Of a stretch of 64,000 bases of DNA, positions 56,401 through 63,860 are shown piece after piece (within the stretch, counting starts at the first letter, position 1; each line of letters begins with the position of its first letter). The stretch comes from Maledivibacter halophilus (GTDB taxonomy: Bacteria > Bacillota > Clostridia > Peptostreptococcales > Caminicellaceae): the NCBI RefSeq assembly GCF_900167445.1, contig NZ_FUZT01000003.1, positions 309,400 to 373,399 on the forward strand. Direction: 5' to 3'. The notes beneath the pieces were generated by a model. The model saw only the letters and a program-made list of their open reading frames with translations. It had not been told where the DNA came from and made no database searches. Made by a program: the position numbers and the translations under genes.

Positions 56401-56780
56401 GTAGGCATATTTTCTTCATTCAAAGCAATTTTATATCCCTCTATTACTAATAAACTTCCAAGCTGGTCATCGTCTAAATCAAATTGAAGAATACCTTCAG
56501 AATTTGTGGTTCTACTGGTAAGAGATTGGTATCCGCTGCTTGTTTGGATACCTACCTCAGCATTTTTAATATTGCTTCCATAAATCAAAACTCTTCTAGT
56601 TTCTAGATTTCTGTTTCTGTTATATATCTTATAAATGGTTACTGAATCTACCTTAAAATTGTCTGGATCAAGGGCATTAGCTATTATACTCTCCCAGCCG
56701 CCCATGCCAAAAAGCATTAAAAAGGCCATGAATAAGCCAAATATTCTCTTAATAAATCCTTTGTATTTTATTTTCTTCAT
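50496..56780 (-). CDS. Giant secreted multi-TIG/IPT-domain protein
   Basis: 2094 residues. Signal peptide region MKKIKYKGFIKRIFGLFMAF... cut near ANA. At least eight IPT/TIG Ig-like domains, recognisable by I-x-x-x-x-P-x-x-G-x-x-x-GG-x-x-V-x-I-x-G-x-x-F, for example IGSLTPDKGPSTGGTKVTIK, ITKIVPQSGNAAGGDIVEIT and IEKIEPEQGSTEGGYTITIS. One FnIII domain near 1785-1875 (VNVVATLMYDKYIKVDWKKT). A C-terminal module (about 1900-2094) with RYDEYEGAWTSI and LGKYSIIG. A calcium-binding-like acidic loop (DKNRNKERDEDEDYEDINGD) interrupts one TIG domain near 1165. Likely a long surface stalk. No SLH domain. Confidence 0.9.
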   Translation of the reverse strand: MKKIKYKGFIKRIFGLFMAFLMLFGMGGWESIIANALDPDNFKVDSVTIYKIYNRNRNLETRRVLIYGSNIKNAEVGIQTSSGYQSLTSRTTNSEGILQFDLDDDQLGSLLVIEGYKIALNEENMPTLSGVTRRVERNSADSDGEIVLQGSNLDKIGIDDSGVGGAKIIGKYEHLGAETIFENRALENDLYKKSNLTGDLGLQNIIFEKKESDSVDFPDNNGTVVDVTITYTYQEQFRLVESIDNLRDLKMFPNRGEKGDKVYFTAQDLDEYDVFFLTDINGTDPYTNENKGKNKTFLPDSGDTEGEDVLTVEVPDIPVGEYYVVLTNAVAQDKDPMDEVNQVYIVRVDNNDEDSEAEKFHVIDGKTKAKIINVQPNTGPDSGQEVTISGEFLGTLNIPEFTLTETDPPIYKKSVEADSNEEKLIIKYEGDPSDSVIGTYNNFDVMKVTRTINITIGGKAKFAKDSSGSSYDYSFTDNLDKIKVITPQITDAEDDPVKDVVAEIETIFEIKKVDEDGNPITDTIPIKERAELKDGYTYIPSKLTPDITEIVPEKIQVEDNGADYEVTDDILIGIYGENFAVHKYDDGSGDKKIMYPQVEIGEVVLNKSFSTEDDYDPNADIKIFNDAGEELDGTEGNEIGTKILVTIPKGTTITTLGKTFVKITNPVRNSENPGLSIQKNNAVEFVMPDANKIPVINNVDPNVVTVEGGEEVEITGSNFQDGVRVFIDGVEVENINRSQDGKNITFTSQGGREGETQLIVMNEGGGMDTFPFTYVKTYTNPKITSFSPKEGETGTLVVVTGDNFLLPDPTANEDSILKLIGTRIFLEGQDINTYNLKDSTKEIKLLDYAAPDGKKVLTISNGTLELQDYYHSIVLHNEDDDTFYTIEKDVKDNPYITNGVDEKYKLSADGSNIKADKVGGGSFTLSVDTDGRGDYISLDGKTLRIKTPFKIENNVIIGDNVEVIGKNQIRFKVPILPADGYYDLAVVNPDTKKDIKKDEEGFYYFKQPQSKPQIEKIEPEQGSTEGGYTITISGSEFEDNGSSKTKVIINGVEVEADDVEVNTDGTEIKAVVPPYDGDLSEELNTDRITVPVVVVNPDGGSDSKEDGFTYVIPSSNPEITKIVPQSGNAAGGDIVEITGSDFRYFEPFNDKNRNKERDEDEDYEDINGDGIWNNEEQIGTEEDWTEPRDFDHEEYDQYFASPILPKVYFGDKEAKIVEFSKGYLKVILPPSREEEVDVYIVNNDSGISNRVNFTYDSSNPSIDSVTPGEGRKQGYDKVEIKGKNFQKSYIKVYQYDSTGDVILKNLSTVLVNFGRITNTEIERDEENSGLINNSRATIKLEGGFKAEYDGANDKLKLSIEEYDLIYQGEITDYDNSDIYVDVSILKDSEGNSYRGHELIRLWIEDRRLFVERGYSPKVEYISSEQIMVYTPSYYTIGTVPLIVINPDGGEGEAEFTYKNPDSSPEITNITKEGRDPVEKDNALVLEVTYKGGNTVSIHGKDFREGAVIKISDLLTIEEGDITYQLPNKFTFTMPGVSEDNVGNMYRAVVINKDGGTAASDEADPPIYIQFIKGETFPQIGSLTPDKGPSTGGTKVTIKGEDFRDVMNGSEIAVYFGSTKVPQRDVEVINYQTIVVYTPPHDPGEVEVKVENPDGELSVPVGIFTYISAPKITSVVDTEDENKIYTISVEGGEKIRIKGSGFDTGARVIFNPVLEEVGDEESPEGEIVYIGEKIYVLKEGIEAPDVEYQDTETLDVTTPEGAMGDLTIIVINSDGGGSNIYEGLEYGLPDIAAPVNVVATLMYDKYIKVDWKKTEKAFDYEVFVMIDDGGAQYIGSTDSTSFIFEDLEKKTDYRFLIKSVGEYGESSEYGKSNTVSTGRKVEEIEDEDGEIAEDTNIQQVGNRLEIIVGTSDYDDDNIELDLTKTQYAGIKEITIDMPAKVISSSDAQDIKIVGGEFDLKFNPKIFYNTTIRENRSNEDVGVRFRIDFGSEALEENNKKLSEGYLSKTFVLEGKLFDGEKYSDIEHLKSGFEIAIDFDLKKANMRRYKRIELCRYDEYEGAWTSIAARTHDYTSNIRAISDRLGKYSIIGKRQSQ

Positions 56781-56813
56781 TATGCTTCCACCACCTTATT
56801 AGAGTTACAAGTT

Positions 56814-56850
56814 AAGCTCTCCCACGGGGATAATCCCCATGGCAGAGCTT
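56814..56850 (-). terminator. Hairpin between the Ig-like and TIG protein genes
   Basis: AAGCTCT/AGAGCTT outer arms and GGGGAT/ATCCCC inner arms. It overlaps the upstream stop codon and has no T-run, so it may stabilise or process the operon mRNA rather than end it. Confidence 0.5.
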
Positions 56851-59800
56851 AATCCGCTATTATTACAAAAATTCCTGGGGCTTTACTTTGTACAGTAACT
56901 ATTTTGTCCACCTGGTTTACTGTCATTTTTTCCATATAGAAATTCCTTGTATCTTCATCATATCTTAAGACCTCAAGATTTTTACCATTGGATTTTTCAA
57001 AGGGTATATCAAGTATTATGCTGTCAAAACTAGAGTTTTTAGCTGTTGCCCTTATAAATTCTGACTTTACTGAGCTTCCAGCCAATTTTTTCTGTAGAGA
57101 CTGCTTCAAGGCTTGATCTGCCCTTCCTAAAGTTAAAATTATCTCATCATCATCGGAACCTGAATCCAATCTTACATTATAAAAGTCTATATCTGCCCAT
57201 TTAGACTTTGTCTTTAAAATTCCAATTTTGTCACTTTCATCTCCATCTATGACTATTTTCCTTACTAAAGTTTCTATTCCCATAAGATTATCTAAATCGA
57301 GCTCTAAATATTTGTCATCGGCATATTTCGATTTTAACATAACTGTATTTTCACTGACCTCTATATCCGCCCTTACTTCTCCAAGATCAACTTCATCAGA
57401 AATATATTCTTCATTGGGAATCCAGTCTCCTTCTTTAACTACACTAAATTCTCCATATAATTCTCTAACGTGATTCTCATCATTTTCAACATATATATTA
57501 TATATACCAGGCTCTAGTCTATCTCTTCCATCGGGAAGATAAACCTCTAAATATCTGTTTCCATCTTCATTTTCCTTTATTTTTACACGCTCAGCTTCTA
57601 TATCATTAAAATATACTTCTACATCCTCATAAAAATATTCTCCTGTAATTATAATGGGGTCATCCTCATCATAGTCTTCTACAACACTGCCTATGAATAC
57701 ATCGTTAACTAAAGGATTTGCCATTGTTGTAAAGCTCCATGTAATTATTTTATTGCCTTCGATGCTGTCAGAATAGGCTATAATATCTGAGGCTATGTTA
57801 ACATTGTAGGTGGTTTGAGAATTTAACTGTTTTATGGGTACATGAAGATATACTTCCATTTTCTTTTCATTTTTTTCAAATATGTATTCTAAATATCTAC
57901 TCTTTTTACCCTCTGATGCTTCCTTATCCTCCAATACATTAATCACTTTTCTTATGAAATCAATATTCAAAAGTGAAAGGCTGCTTCCCCTTGCTTTTAT
58001 AGAAGTCCCTTCCATAAGTGCTTCAAGTCCAGTATATCTTGTTGTTCCATCGGAGGACTCAGAATGCCTTATATCCAGTTCTCCAGCTCCATCTCCATCA
58101 AAATCAATATCCTTAAAGGTTATTTTTAAGAAATATATATATTCTCCATCTATTTTCCTTTTGTTTATTTCATTTTCATCATACCATATATCAATATCCG
58201 ATGGGTCTTTTTCTATTGGTTCAGGACTGCCCTTCGGGTTTATGATAAGTTCATCTGATTCAAGAGAAGCTCCATTATTAAAGTTTATATTGATATTAAG
58301 CTTTAACTCATCATTAATAGAACCAAACTCTTTTAAAAATTCACGTTTACTATCATCTCTTATTTTTACTTTTATGGTTGTTACATCCTGAAATTCAATA
58401 TCTTCCAGGGATATGTTAACAACTTTAGTACCTTCTGCATTAGATATTGTTGCACCCTCTATGGCTTGTCTAAAATTATATCCCCTTATTAAGATTTCCC
58501 ATGTTTCTTTTGAAATAGTTTCAATATCATTTTCATTATTTTCCAAGCTTAATATACCCATTGGCTGCTTACTATTGCTTTTTACCACAAAATCGAATTC
58601 CAACCTTGACAGGCTTTTCCCCGATCTGCTTTCAAATGTGCCACTTGGGATTTCCAGCTTATATCTTCGACCATAAACTAACTCTTGGCTTGGGTAAATA
58701 TACAGCCTTGTGTGGTCCTCTCCATATTTAGGAAAATTTTTAACTGGGACTTGATCTATTCTATCTATTTCTATATCTGTCATTTTCCCACTATCTGTAT
58801 ACTTGTAATAATCAGCTAGTTTTATATCCTTTAAGCCTTCAAATAAATTTTCTTGAGCTTTAGGTATAATCTCACCCTTTATATCAATATATATCGGAGC
58901 GATTTTCCCATATTTAGGTGATTCAAAAAATGGTATTCCTTCTTGAAATTCATCAACTTTATACCCTGCCACACTTTCCCAGCTTACATCTAAATCTTTA
59001 CTTGATTTTTTAGTCCAAAAGCTAAATTCTATATCCTTATCCAGATTATATCCCGATAAGTTTTCTATTGCTTCTTTATCTATGCTTATCTTATATTTGT
59101 TTAAATTATCTAAAGAATACTTAGGTGTTATCTTTAAGATTCTATATTCATTTTCATATTTGAGGATTTCTACATTCTTTATATCGAGTTTCTTTAATTG
59201 ACTATTAATTTCATCCAGCTTATCAATATCATACATATGGATGTTACCACAGTCATAAAGTTTAAAGTAATTATTATCTGTTTCAAAATCCTTATCAAGC
59301 TTAATGGCTTTATCAAAGGCTATATAAATGCTTCCTGAGCTGTCCAAATTTGTTGAATCTATATCTGTTATATCATCTCTCAAGTAGGAGCTTGAGGAGT
59401 ATGACACAGCCCTTGGACTTTCTCCACTACTTCCAGTGGTAAAGTTCAATACTATTTTTTCATTAAATAGTTTTTCATCCCCATCTACATCGAACTCTAT
59501 GCTGTCTTCATCAATTATAAAAGTATAGGGTGTGTTTGATCTCAGCAGTCCATTTACATTTGTCTCATCATCCTTCAGGTCTATTAACAATGTTTTTTTA
59601 TCAGAAGCTATGGATATTTCTGTATTTAAATTATCTAAAGCCACATACTCATCCTCATTATACATATCTCCAAGCCTAAGATGTATCTTATTTTCCTCCT
59701 GATTATCACTGCCAAAAAAACCTGTAAAATCTGTGGTTTTCAGGTTATATAAAAATTTTATCTTTATAGTAGGTTCTAAGCCTACATTCTCTTCACCATT

Positions 59801-59914
59801 TGATGGGCTGGTGCTTTCTACAGTTGTCTGAGCATTAGCTATTATTGGTAAAAAAATAAAAAGCATTATAAAAGCTGCTAAAAAAATCCTATAGTAATAA
59901 AGTTTTCTCCCCAT
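56849..59914 (-). CDS. Secreted SbsA Ig-like/TIG protein
   Basis: 1021 residues. Signal peptide MGRKLYYYRIFLAAFIMLFI..., cut after ANA. An SbsA-type Ig-like domain starts at VESTSPSNGEENVGLEPTIK (about 32-150), with further ones near 180-290 and 330-450 (LYIYPSQELVYGRRYKLEIP), and a TIG-like one near 770. The C-terminal module (NLEVLRYDEDTRNFYMEKMT ... PGIFVIIAD) parallels that of the TIG giant. No SLH domain. First gene of the envelope operon, with a promoter about 190 bases upstream. Confidence 0.85.
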   Translation of the reverse strand: MGRKLYYYRIFLAAFIMLFIFLPIIANAQTTVESTSPSNGEENVGLEPTIKIKFLYNLKTTDFTGFFGSDNQEENKIHLRLGDMYNEDEYVALDNLNTEISIASDKKTLLIDLKDDETNVNGLLRSNTPYTFIIDEDSIEFDVDGDEKLFNEKIVLNFTTGSSGESPRAVSYSSSSYLRDDITDIDSTNLDSSGSIYIAFDKAIKLDKDFETDNNYFKLYDCGNIHMYDIDKLDEINSQLKKLDIKNVEILKYENEYRILKITPKYSLDNLNKYKISIDKEAIENLSGYNLDKDIEFSFWTKKSSKDLDVSWESVAGYKVDEFQEGIPFFESPKYGKIAPIYIDIKGEIIPKAQENLFEGLKDIKLADYYKYTDSGKMTDIEIDRIDQVPVKNFPKYGEDHTRLYIYPSQELVYGRRYKLEIPSGTFESRSGKSLSRLEFDFVVKSNSKQPMGILSLENNENDIETISKETWEILIRGYNFRQAIEGATISNAEGTKVVNISLEDIEFQDVTTIKVKIRDDSKREFLKEFGSINDELKLNININFNNGASLESDELIINPKGSPEPIEKDPSDIDIWYDENEINKRKIDGEYIYFLKITFKDIDFDGDGAGELDIRHSESSDGTTRYTGLEALMEGTSIKARGSSLSLLNIDFIRKVINVLEDKEASEGKKSRYLEYIFEKNEKKMEVYLHVPIKQLNSQTTYNVNIASDIIAYSDSIEGNKIITWSFTTMANPLVNDVFIGSVVEDYDEDDPIIITGEYFYEDVEVYFNDIEAERVKIKENEDGNRYLEVYLPDGRDRLEPGIYNIYVENDENHVRELYGEFSVVKEGDWIPNEEYISDEVDLGEVRADIEVSENTVMLKSKYADDKYLELDLDNLMGIETLVRKIVIDGDESDKIGILKTKSKWADIDFYNVRLDSGSDDDEIILTLGRADQALKQSLQKKLAGSSVKSEFIRATAKNSSFDSIILDIPFEKSNGKNLEVLRYDEDTRNFYMEKMTVNQVDKIVTVQSKAPGIFVIIAD

Positions 59915-60453
59915 ATTGTTTTTGCTGAATTCTACCCTTTGGAAGATTACAGCTTTCCTCCCTCCGATGAAATAGTTGTGAAAATTTACTTAACTGAGCA
60001 AATTGCATAATTACCTTACTAAAAAATTATCTACTACATATAAACAACCATTAGAACCAATAAGGCTAATGGTGTCACAGCTATAAAATTTCCATAAGTC
60101 TCTTTAATATTATCATATATTTTACAAAATTTTTGTCAACTTTTCACATTTATACCTTAGCAAACCTTAGCAAATTGCATAGTTACTTTCTTGAAAATTA
60201 TATATGAAAACAGGTTTACAGCATGAATGAAAAGGAAATAATTAAATTTTAAAGCTAGTTTTAATGTAAAACAATGTAGAATATTAGCATGATTATATAT
60301 AATTTATCGTCAAAATCCTTTGATTTCTTTAGTCATAATTATAATGATTCTTTTTTCCTAATTTCTCCAAATTTATTTTTTTATCTTTCATTTTCAATAG
60401 GATTAGTGTATTCTATTGATATAAAGCAAAATTATACTTGGAGGTGCATAACT
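59915..60453. other. Non-coding 539-bp divergent intergenic region
   Basis: Contains the minus-strand promoter (60109-60139), a CCATTAG/CTAATGG hairpin at 60049-60073, and an 18-base imperfect direct repeat (59998-60015 and 60169-60186, 17 of 18 identical). An open frame from 60289 precedes the plus-strand gene but lacks a ribosome binding site. I see no confident plus-strand promoter. Confidence 0.65.
60109..60139 (-). promoter_or_regulatory. Promoter of the envelope operon
   Basis: Perfect -35 TTGACA (60134-60139); -10 GATAAT (60109-60114) at 19 bases or TGATAA at 18 bases. Confidence 0.6.
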
Positions 60454-61467
60454 TTGAGAAACAAACTAATTATTATCCTCTTCTGCTTCTTTATTTTAGG
60501 TACTATATCAGCTTTTTCCGAAGAGAATGCAGTTTATAGTGATAAATATGTCCAACAATTGGAAAGGGAAATAGATAGTTTAAAATCAGAACTTAATTCT
60601 AAGAATAATAGAATCTACAGCCTAGAAACCAAATTATATGATAAGGACAACGAAATTTTGGAGCTCAAAAGAAGTGTAGAAAATTGGAAGGATCAGATTA
60701 ATCTTTTATCTGAAGGTTCAAAGGATCAAAATACTAAAATAACCATACTTGAAGGTCAGCTGGAACAAAAGAATACTAAAATCTTAAACTTAGAAAGAAG
60801 TTTAACTGATAAGAATAACGAGATTAAGAATCTAAACAATGATTTAAATGAAAAGAATAATGAGATTAAAGCTCTTAAATCCAATATATCGGGTCAGGCT
60901 TCTAGAATAGATGCTTTAGAAGGAAATCTTGATGAAAAAGCCACAAAACTAGACAAATTGGAATCTGAACTGGTAGAAAAAGATATAGATATAAATAATT
61001 ATACTTATCAATTGGACAAAGAATCTCTTCTAAAAAATAATTTGGATTACAAGACATCTCAATTGGAATTAGAGGTTGAGATTCTAAGGGATAAATATGC
61101 TGACGATAATGACGACGATGATGATGATGACAATGATTTAGAAGATATTGAGGATATGCTTGAGGATGACTATGACGAATATGAAGATGATGATGTAACC
61201 TTTGATTTCGATGATTTCCGCGTCTCTCAAAGGTCTAACGGAGATATTAGAGTTAAGCTGTACGGAGATAATTTTGATAAAAGAGATGAATGGAAGGATA
61301 GGGACAAATCAGAGTTTAGAGATTTTATAGAAGATTTATGTGATGATATAGATAAAGATTTTAATGAAGATATTATAGTTTATGTTTATGATGAAGATGA
61401 TGATGAAGTCGCTGAATATGAATATGATCATAGAGACAACAAAATAAGCGATAGGGATGAATACTAA
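60454..61467 (+). CDS. Exported coiled-coil protein with acidic C-terminal domain
   Basis: 337 residues from TTG 60454, chosen because GGAGGTG lies ten bases upstream and a signal peptide follows at once (RNKLIIILFCFFILGTISAF, cut near SEE). Residues about 25-205 form a long heptad coiled coil with repeated KNNEIKxL and LExxLxxK phrases. A run rich in aspartate follows (about 220-250), then a small alpha/beta domain (DIRVKLYGDNFDKRDEWKDR, IIVYVYDEDDDEVAEYEYD). The only plus-strand gene, divergent from the envelope operon. A surface or periplasm-like space protein; no family recognised. Confidence 0.85.
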   Translation: MRNKLIIILFCFFILGTISAFSEENAVYSDKYVQQLEREIDSLKSELNSKNNRIYSLETKLYDKDNEILELKRSVENWKDQINLLSEGSKDQNTKITILEGQLEQKNTKILNLERSLTDKNNEIKNLNNDLNEKNNEIKALKSNISGQASRIDALEGNLDEKATKLDKLESELVEKDIDINNYTYQLDKESLLKNNLDYKTSQLELEVEILRDKYADDNDDDDDDDNDLEDIEDMLEDDYDEYEDDDVTFDFDDFRVSQRSNGDIRVKLYGDNFDKRDEWKDRDKSEFRDFIEDLCDDIDKDFNEDIIVYVYDEDDDEVAEYEYDHRDNKISDRDEY

Positions 61468-61473
61468 AATGAA

Positions 61474-61523
61474 AAGAGGGCCCAGAGCAGCATAGAAATT
61501 CGCTGCTTTGGGCCCTCGCTTTT
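61474..61523. terminator. Bidirectional terminator between convergent genes
   Basis: AGGGCCCA-AGCAGC and GCTGCT-TGGGCCCT arms with a T-run on the plus strand (CTTTTTAT) and TTTTC on the minus strand. Serves both the coiled-coil gene and kamE. Confidence 0.9.
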
Positions 61524-62278
61524 TATATAAGTTTTCTTTCCACCATCTCAGTAACTATAAATGAAGCCACATGTTCTGCATAGGAACCCCTTGTAAAGCC
61601 CGCATCATAGCCCAGCTCCTTTGCCAGCTCGTGGCTTAGTCTCGGTCCCCCACAGGCTAAAACTATTTTGTCTCTCATTCCTTCTGCTTCCAAAAGCTCC
61701 ACCAGCTCAGTCAAGTTTGGAATATGAACATCTTTTTGAGTTACTACCTGGGATACTATTATTGCATCGGCATCTACTTCTATTGCCTTTGCTATTAATT
61801 CTTCATTGGGAACTTGACTGCCAAGATTGTAGGCCTTTATTCCCTCGTATCTTTCAAGTCCATAGTGATGGTCATAACCCTTCATATTCATAATGGCATC
61901 TATTCCTACGGTATGGGCATCGGTTCCGGTACATGCCCCTACTATTGTTATATCCCTTTTTATATTTTCCCTTATAAATTCTTCAACTTCAGATTTATCC
62001 ATTACTTCCACATCCACCTTTGGAACTTCAATATTTTTATAATCTACTGTGTGGATGCATTTTCCATATACAACAAACATTGTATAGCCTACACCAAGGT
62101 CCTCTGAGTGGGTAACCCTAGACTCTTCAAGCCCCATTTTGAGTGCAAGTCGTCTTGCTGCTTCCTCTGCCTCGGGTCCAATGGGAATGGGTAATGTAAA
62201 ACTAAGCTGGGTCATTCCATCGTTTAATGTATCACCATAGGGCTTTACTCTTGTTAAATCTACATTTTGAACAGCCAT
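61523..62278 (-). CDS. kamE: Lysine 5,6-aminomutase beta subunit
   Basis: 251 residues, normal for the subunit. Cobalamin-binding Rossmann domain with the base-off motif DxHxxG as D120-A-H122-T-V-G125. The PLP-anchoring lysine corresponds to K148 in GIKAYNLGSQ. With the alpha subunit it moves the terminal amino group of D-lysine or L-beta-lysine from C6 to C5 using adenosylcobalamin and PLP, in lysine fermentation to acetate and butyrate. Start overlaps the kamD stop by one base (TAATG). Confidence 0.95.
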   Translation of the reverse strand: MAVQNVDLTRVKPYGDTLNDGMTQLSFTLPIPIGPEAEEAARRLALKMGLEESRVTHSEDLGVGYTMFVVYGKCIHTVDYKNIEVPKVDVEVMDKSEVEEFIRENIKRDITIVGACTGTDAHTVGIDAIMNMKGYDHHYGLERYEGIKAYNLGSQVPNEELIAKAIEVDADAIIVSQVVTQKDVHIPNLTELVELLEAEGMRDKIVLACGGPRLSHELAKELGYDAGFTRGSYAEHVASFIVTEMVERKLI

Positions 62279-63837
62279 TATCTCTCACCTCCCAGCATAA
62301 GGTCAACAAATGGATTAAAGTACTTTTCATCCTTAATTATAACTCCCTCAAGTCCCTTTCCACCGTTAAAGGACCTCTTAACTCCTGCAAGCTTTCCTTC
62401 CTCAATTATATTAAATAGTCCTTCATCTTCTATTTCCTCCAGCATATCAGCAGCCTTTGAAAGTACCTGAGCAGCTCTTTTTTGAATAATACCATCCTTC
62501 TTAAACTCTATTTCATCACCAAGATTCCTCATATTATTAAATATATATTTAGCATTTTCTATGGACAATGCCCTATCCTGTAAAAAAGGTGTATGAATTG
62601 CCTCGGTTAGCATACCTAAAAGCTGTAGGCTTTGTCCTGTCATTATAGCAACCATATTAAATAGTGCATCCTGAAGATGTCCCTTAAATATATTCCCTGT
62701 TTTAAATTTAGTTGGAGGCATATATTTAAGTGGAGCATCGGGGAATATCTCCCTTGCCATTTGAGCTTGGGCCAGCTCCCATAAAAATCCATTTTCTATA
62801 TTGGGATTCATTTCAAAGGCGTGGCCAAGTCCCATTTGCTTTTCAGGAATTCCAGCCTTAAGGGCAAATTGCTCATTGATAAACTGGGAGGCCAAAACTG
62901 TATGGGCTTCTTCAACGGCATCGGAGGTAGTCAGATAGTTGTCTTCTCCTGTATTTATAATGATCCCCGCATATCCATTGATAACTCTAGAGAAAAACTG
63001 GTCAACAAGGGTTCTCTGCATGTTTATATCTCTAAAGAGTATTCCATACAGGGCATCGTTAAGCATTACATCTAGTCTTTCTATGGCTCCCATTGCGGCT
63101 ATTTCCGGCATGCAAAGTCCTGAACAATAGTTGCAGAGTCTAATGTATCTTCCTACTTCCTTTCCAACCTCATCCAGGGCCTTTCTCATTATTCTGAAGT
63201 TCTCCTGAGTGGCATAGGTTCCTCCAAAGCCTTCGGTGGTTGGGCCATAGGGAACATAGTCTAAAAGACTTTGGGCTGTTGTTCTGATTACTGCAATTAT
63301 ATCGGCTCCCTGTCTTGCTGCTGCCTGGGCCTGCAGTACATCTTCATATATATTTCCCGTTGCAACTATTACATAAAGGTATGGCTTTTTCCCTTCACCG
63401 ATATCCTTTATCAAGGCTTCTCTTTCTTCTCTATTTTCTCTGATTGTGGCAACCATATCTATTGCTAATTTTTGAATTTCCTCTTTAATTTTTTCTTCAT
63501 CTGCTATTGGAAGCTTCATTATATCTAGCTGCCCTGTACTTATTTCCTCGGCTATCTCCTGGGGATTTTTCCTTGTGTTTGCTATGGCATTTCCTATCCA
63601 GTAGGCAGCCCCAGTTGAAAGTCCTCCACCCTCAGCGATATGGTCTACCACAACATTTGGAAGAGGTTTTTCAATATCATCTACTCCGTCTACTCCTAAA
63701 AGTCTTACTACTGTCCTTTCAACGGTTACAGTAGTATGTTTCTCTATGAACCTCTGCATATCCTCGGCAATATTCCTTGCAGAGCCTCTGGCTTTTTCGA
63801 TTAGTCCTTTATCTAGATTTAATTTATTTTGCATCAT
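62278..63837 (-). CDS. kamD: Lysine 5,6-aminomutase alpha subunit
   Basis: 519 residues, the usual length. N-terminus KLNLDKGLIEKARGSARNIA and the barrel segments GEGKKPYLYVIVATGNIYED, YVPYGPTTEGFGGTYATQEN and GIIINTGEDNYLTTSDAVEE match KamD. It carries the TIM barrel that binds adenosylcobalamin's ligand face and PLP with KamE. Ribosome binding site GGGGGTG; two adjacent ATG codons could start. It lies directly downstream of a MutS-like gene, the known gene order of lysine fermentation clusters. Confidence 0.96.
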   Translation of the reverse strand: MMQNKLNLDKGLIEKARGSARNIAEDMQRFIEKHTTVTVERTVVRLLGVDGVDDIEKPLPNVVVDHIAEGGGLSTGAAYWIGNAIANTRKNPQEIAEEISTGQLDIMKLPIADEEKIKEEIQKLAIDMVATIRENREEREALIKDIGEGKKPYLYVIVATGNIYEDVLQAQAAARQGADIIAVIRTTAQSLLDYVPYGPTTEGFGGTYATQENFRIMRKALDEVGKEVGRYIRLCNYCSGLCMPEIAAMGAIERLDVMLNDALYGILFRDINMQRTLVDQFFSRVINGYAGIIINTGEDNYLTTSDAVEEAHTVLASQFINEQFALKAGIPEKQMGLGHAFEMNPNIENGFLWELAQAQMAREIFPDAPLKYMPPTKFKTGNIFKGHLQDALFNMVAIMTGQSLQLLGMLTEAIHTPFLQDRALSIENAKYIFNNMRNLGDEIEFKKDGIIQKRAAQVLSKAADMLEEIEDEGLFNIIEEGKLAGVKRSFNGGKGLEGVIIKDEKYFNPFVDLMLGGER

Positions 63838-63860
63838 TCACACCCCCGTGATTTAATTCA

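Noticed and set aside
60289-60453. Longer start for the plus-strand coiled-coil protein
   Set aside because: The extension lacks a ribosome binding site and would put 55 residues in front of a perfect signal peptide; TTG 60454 follows GGAGGTG.
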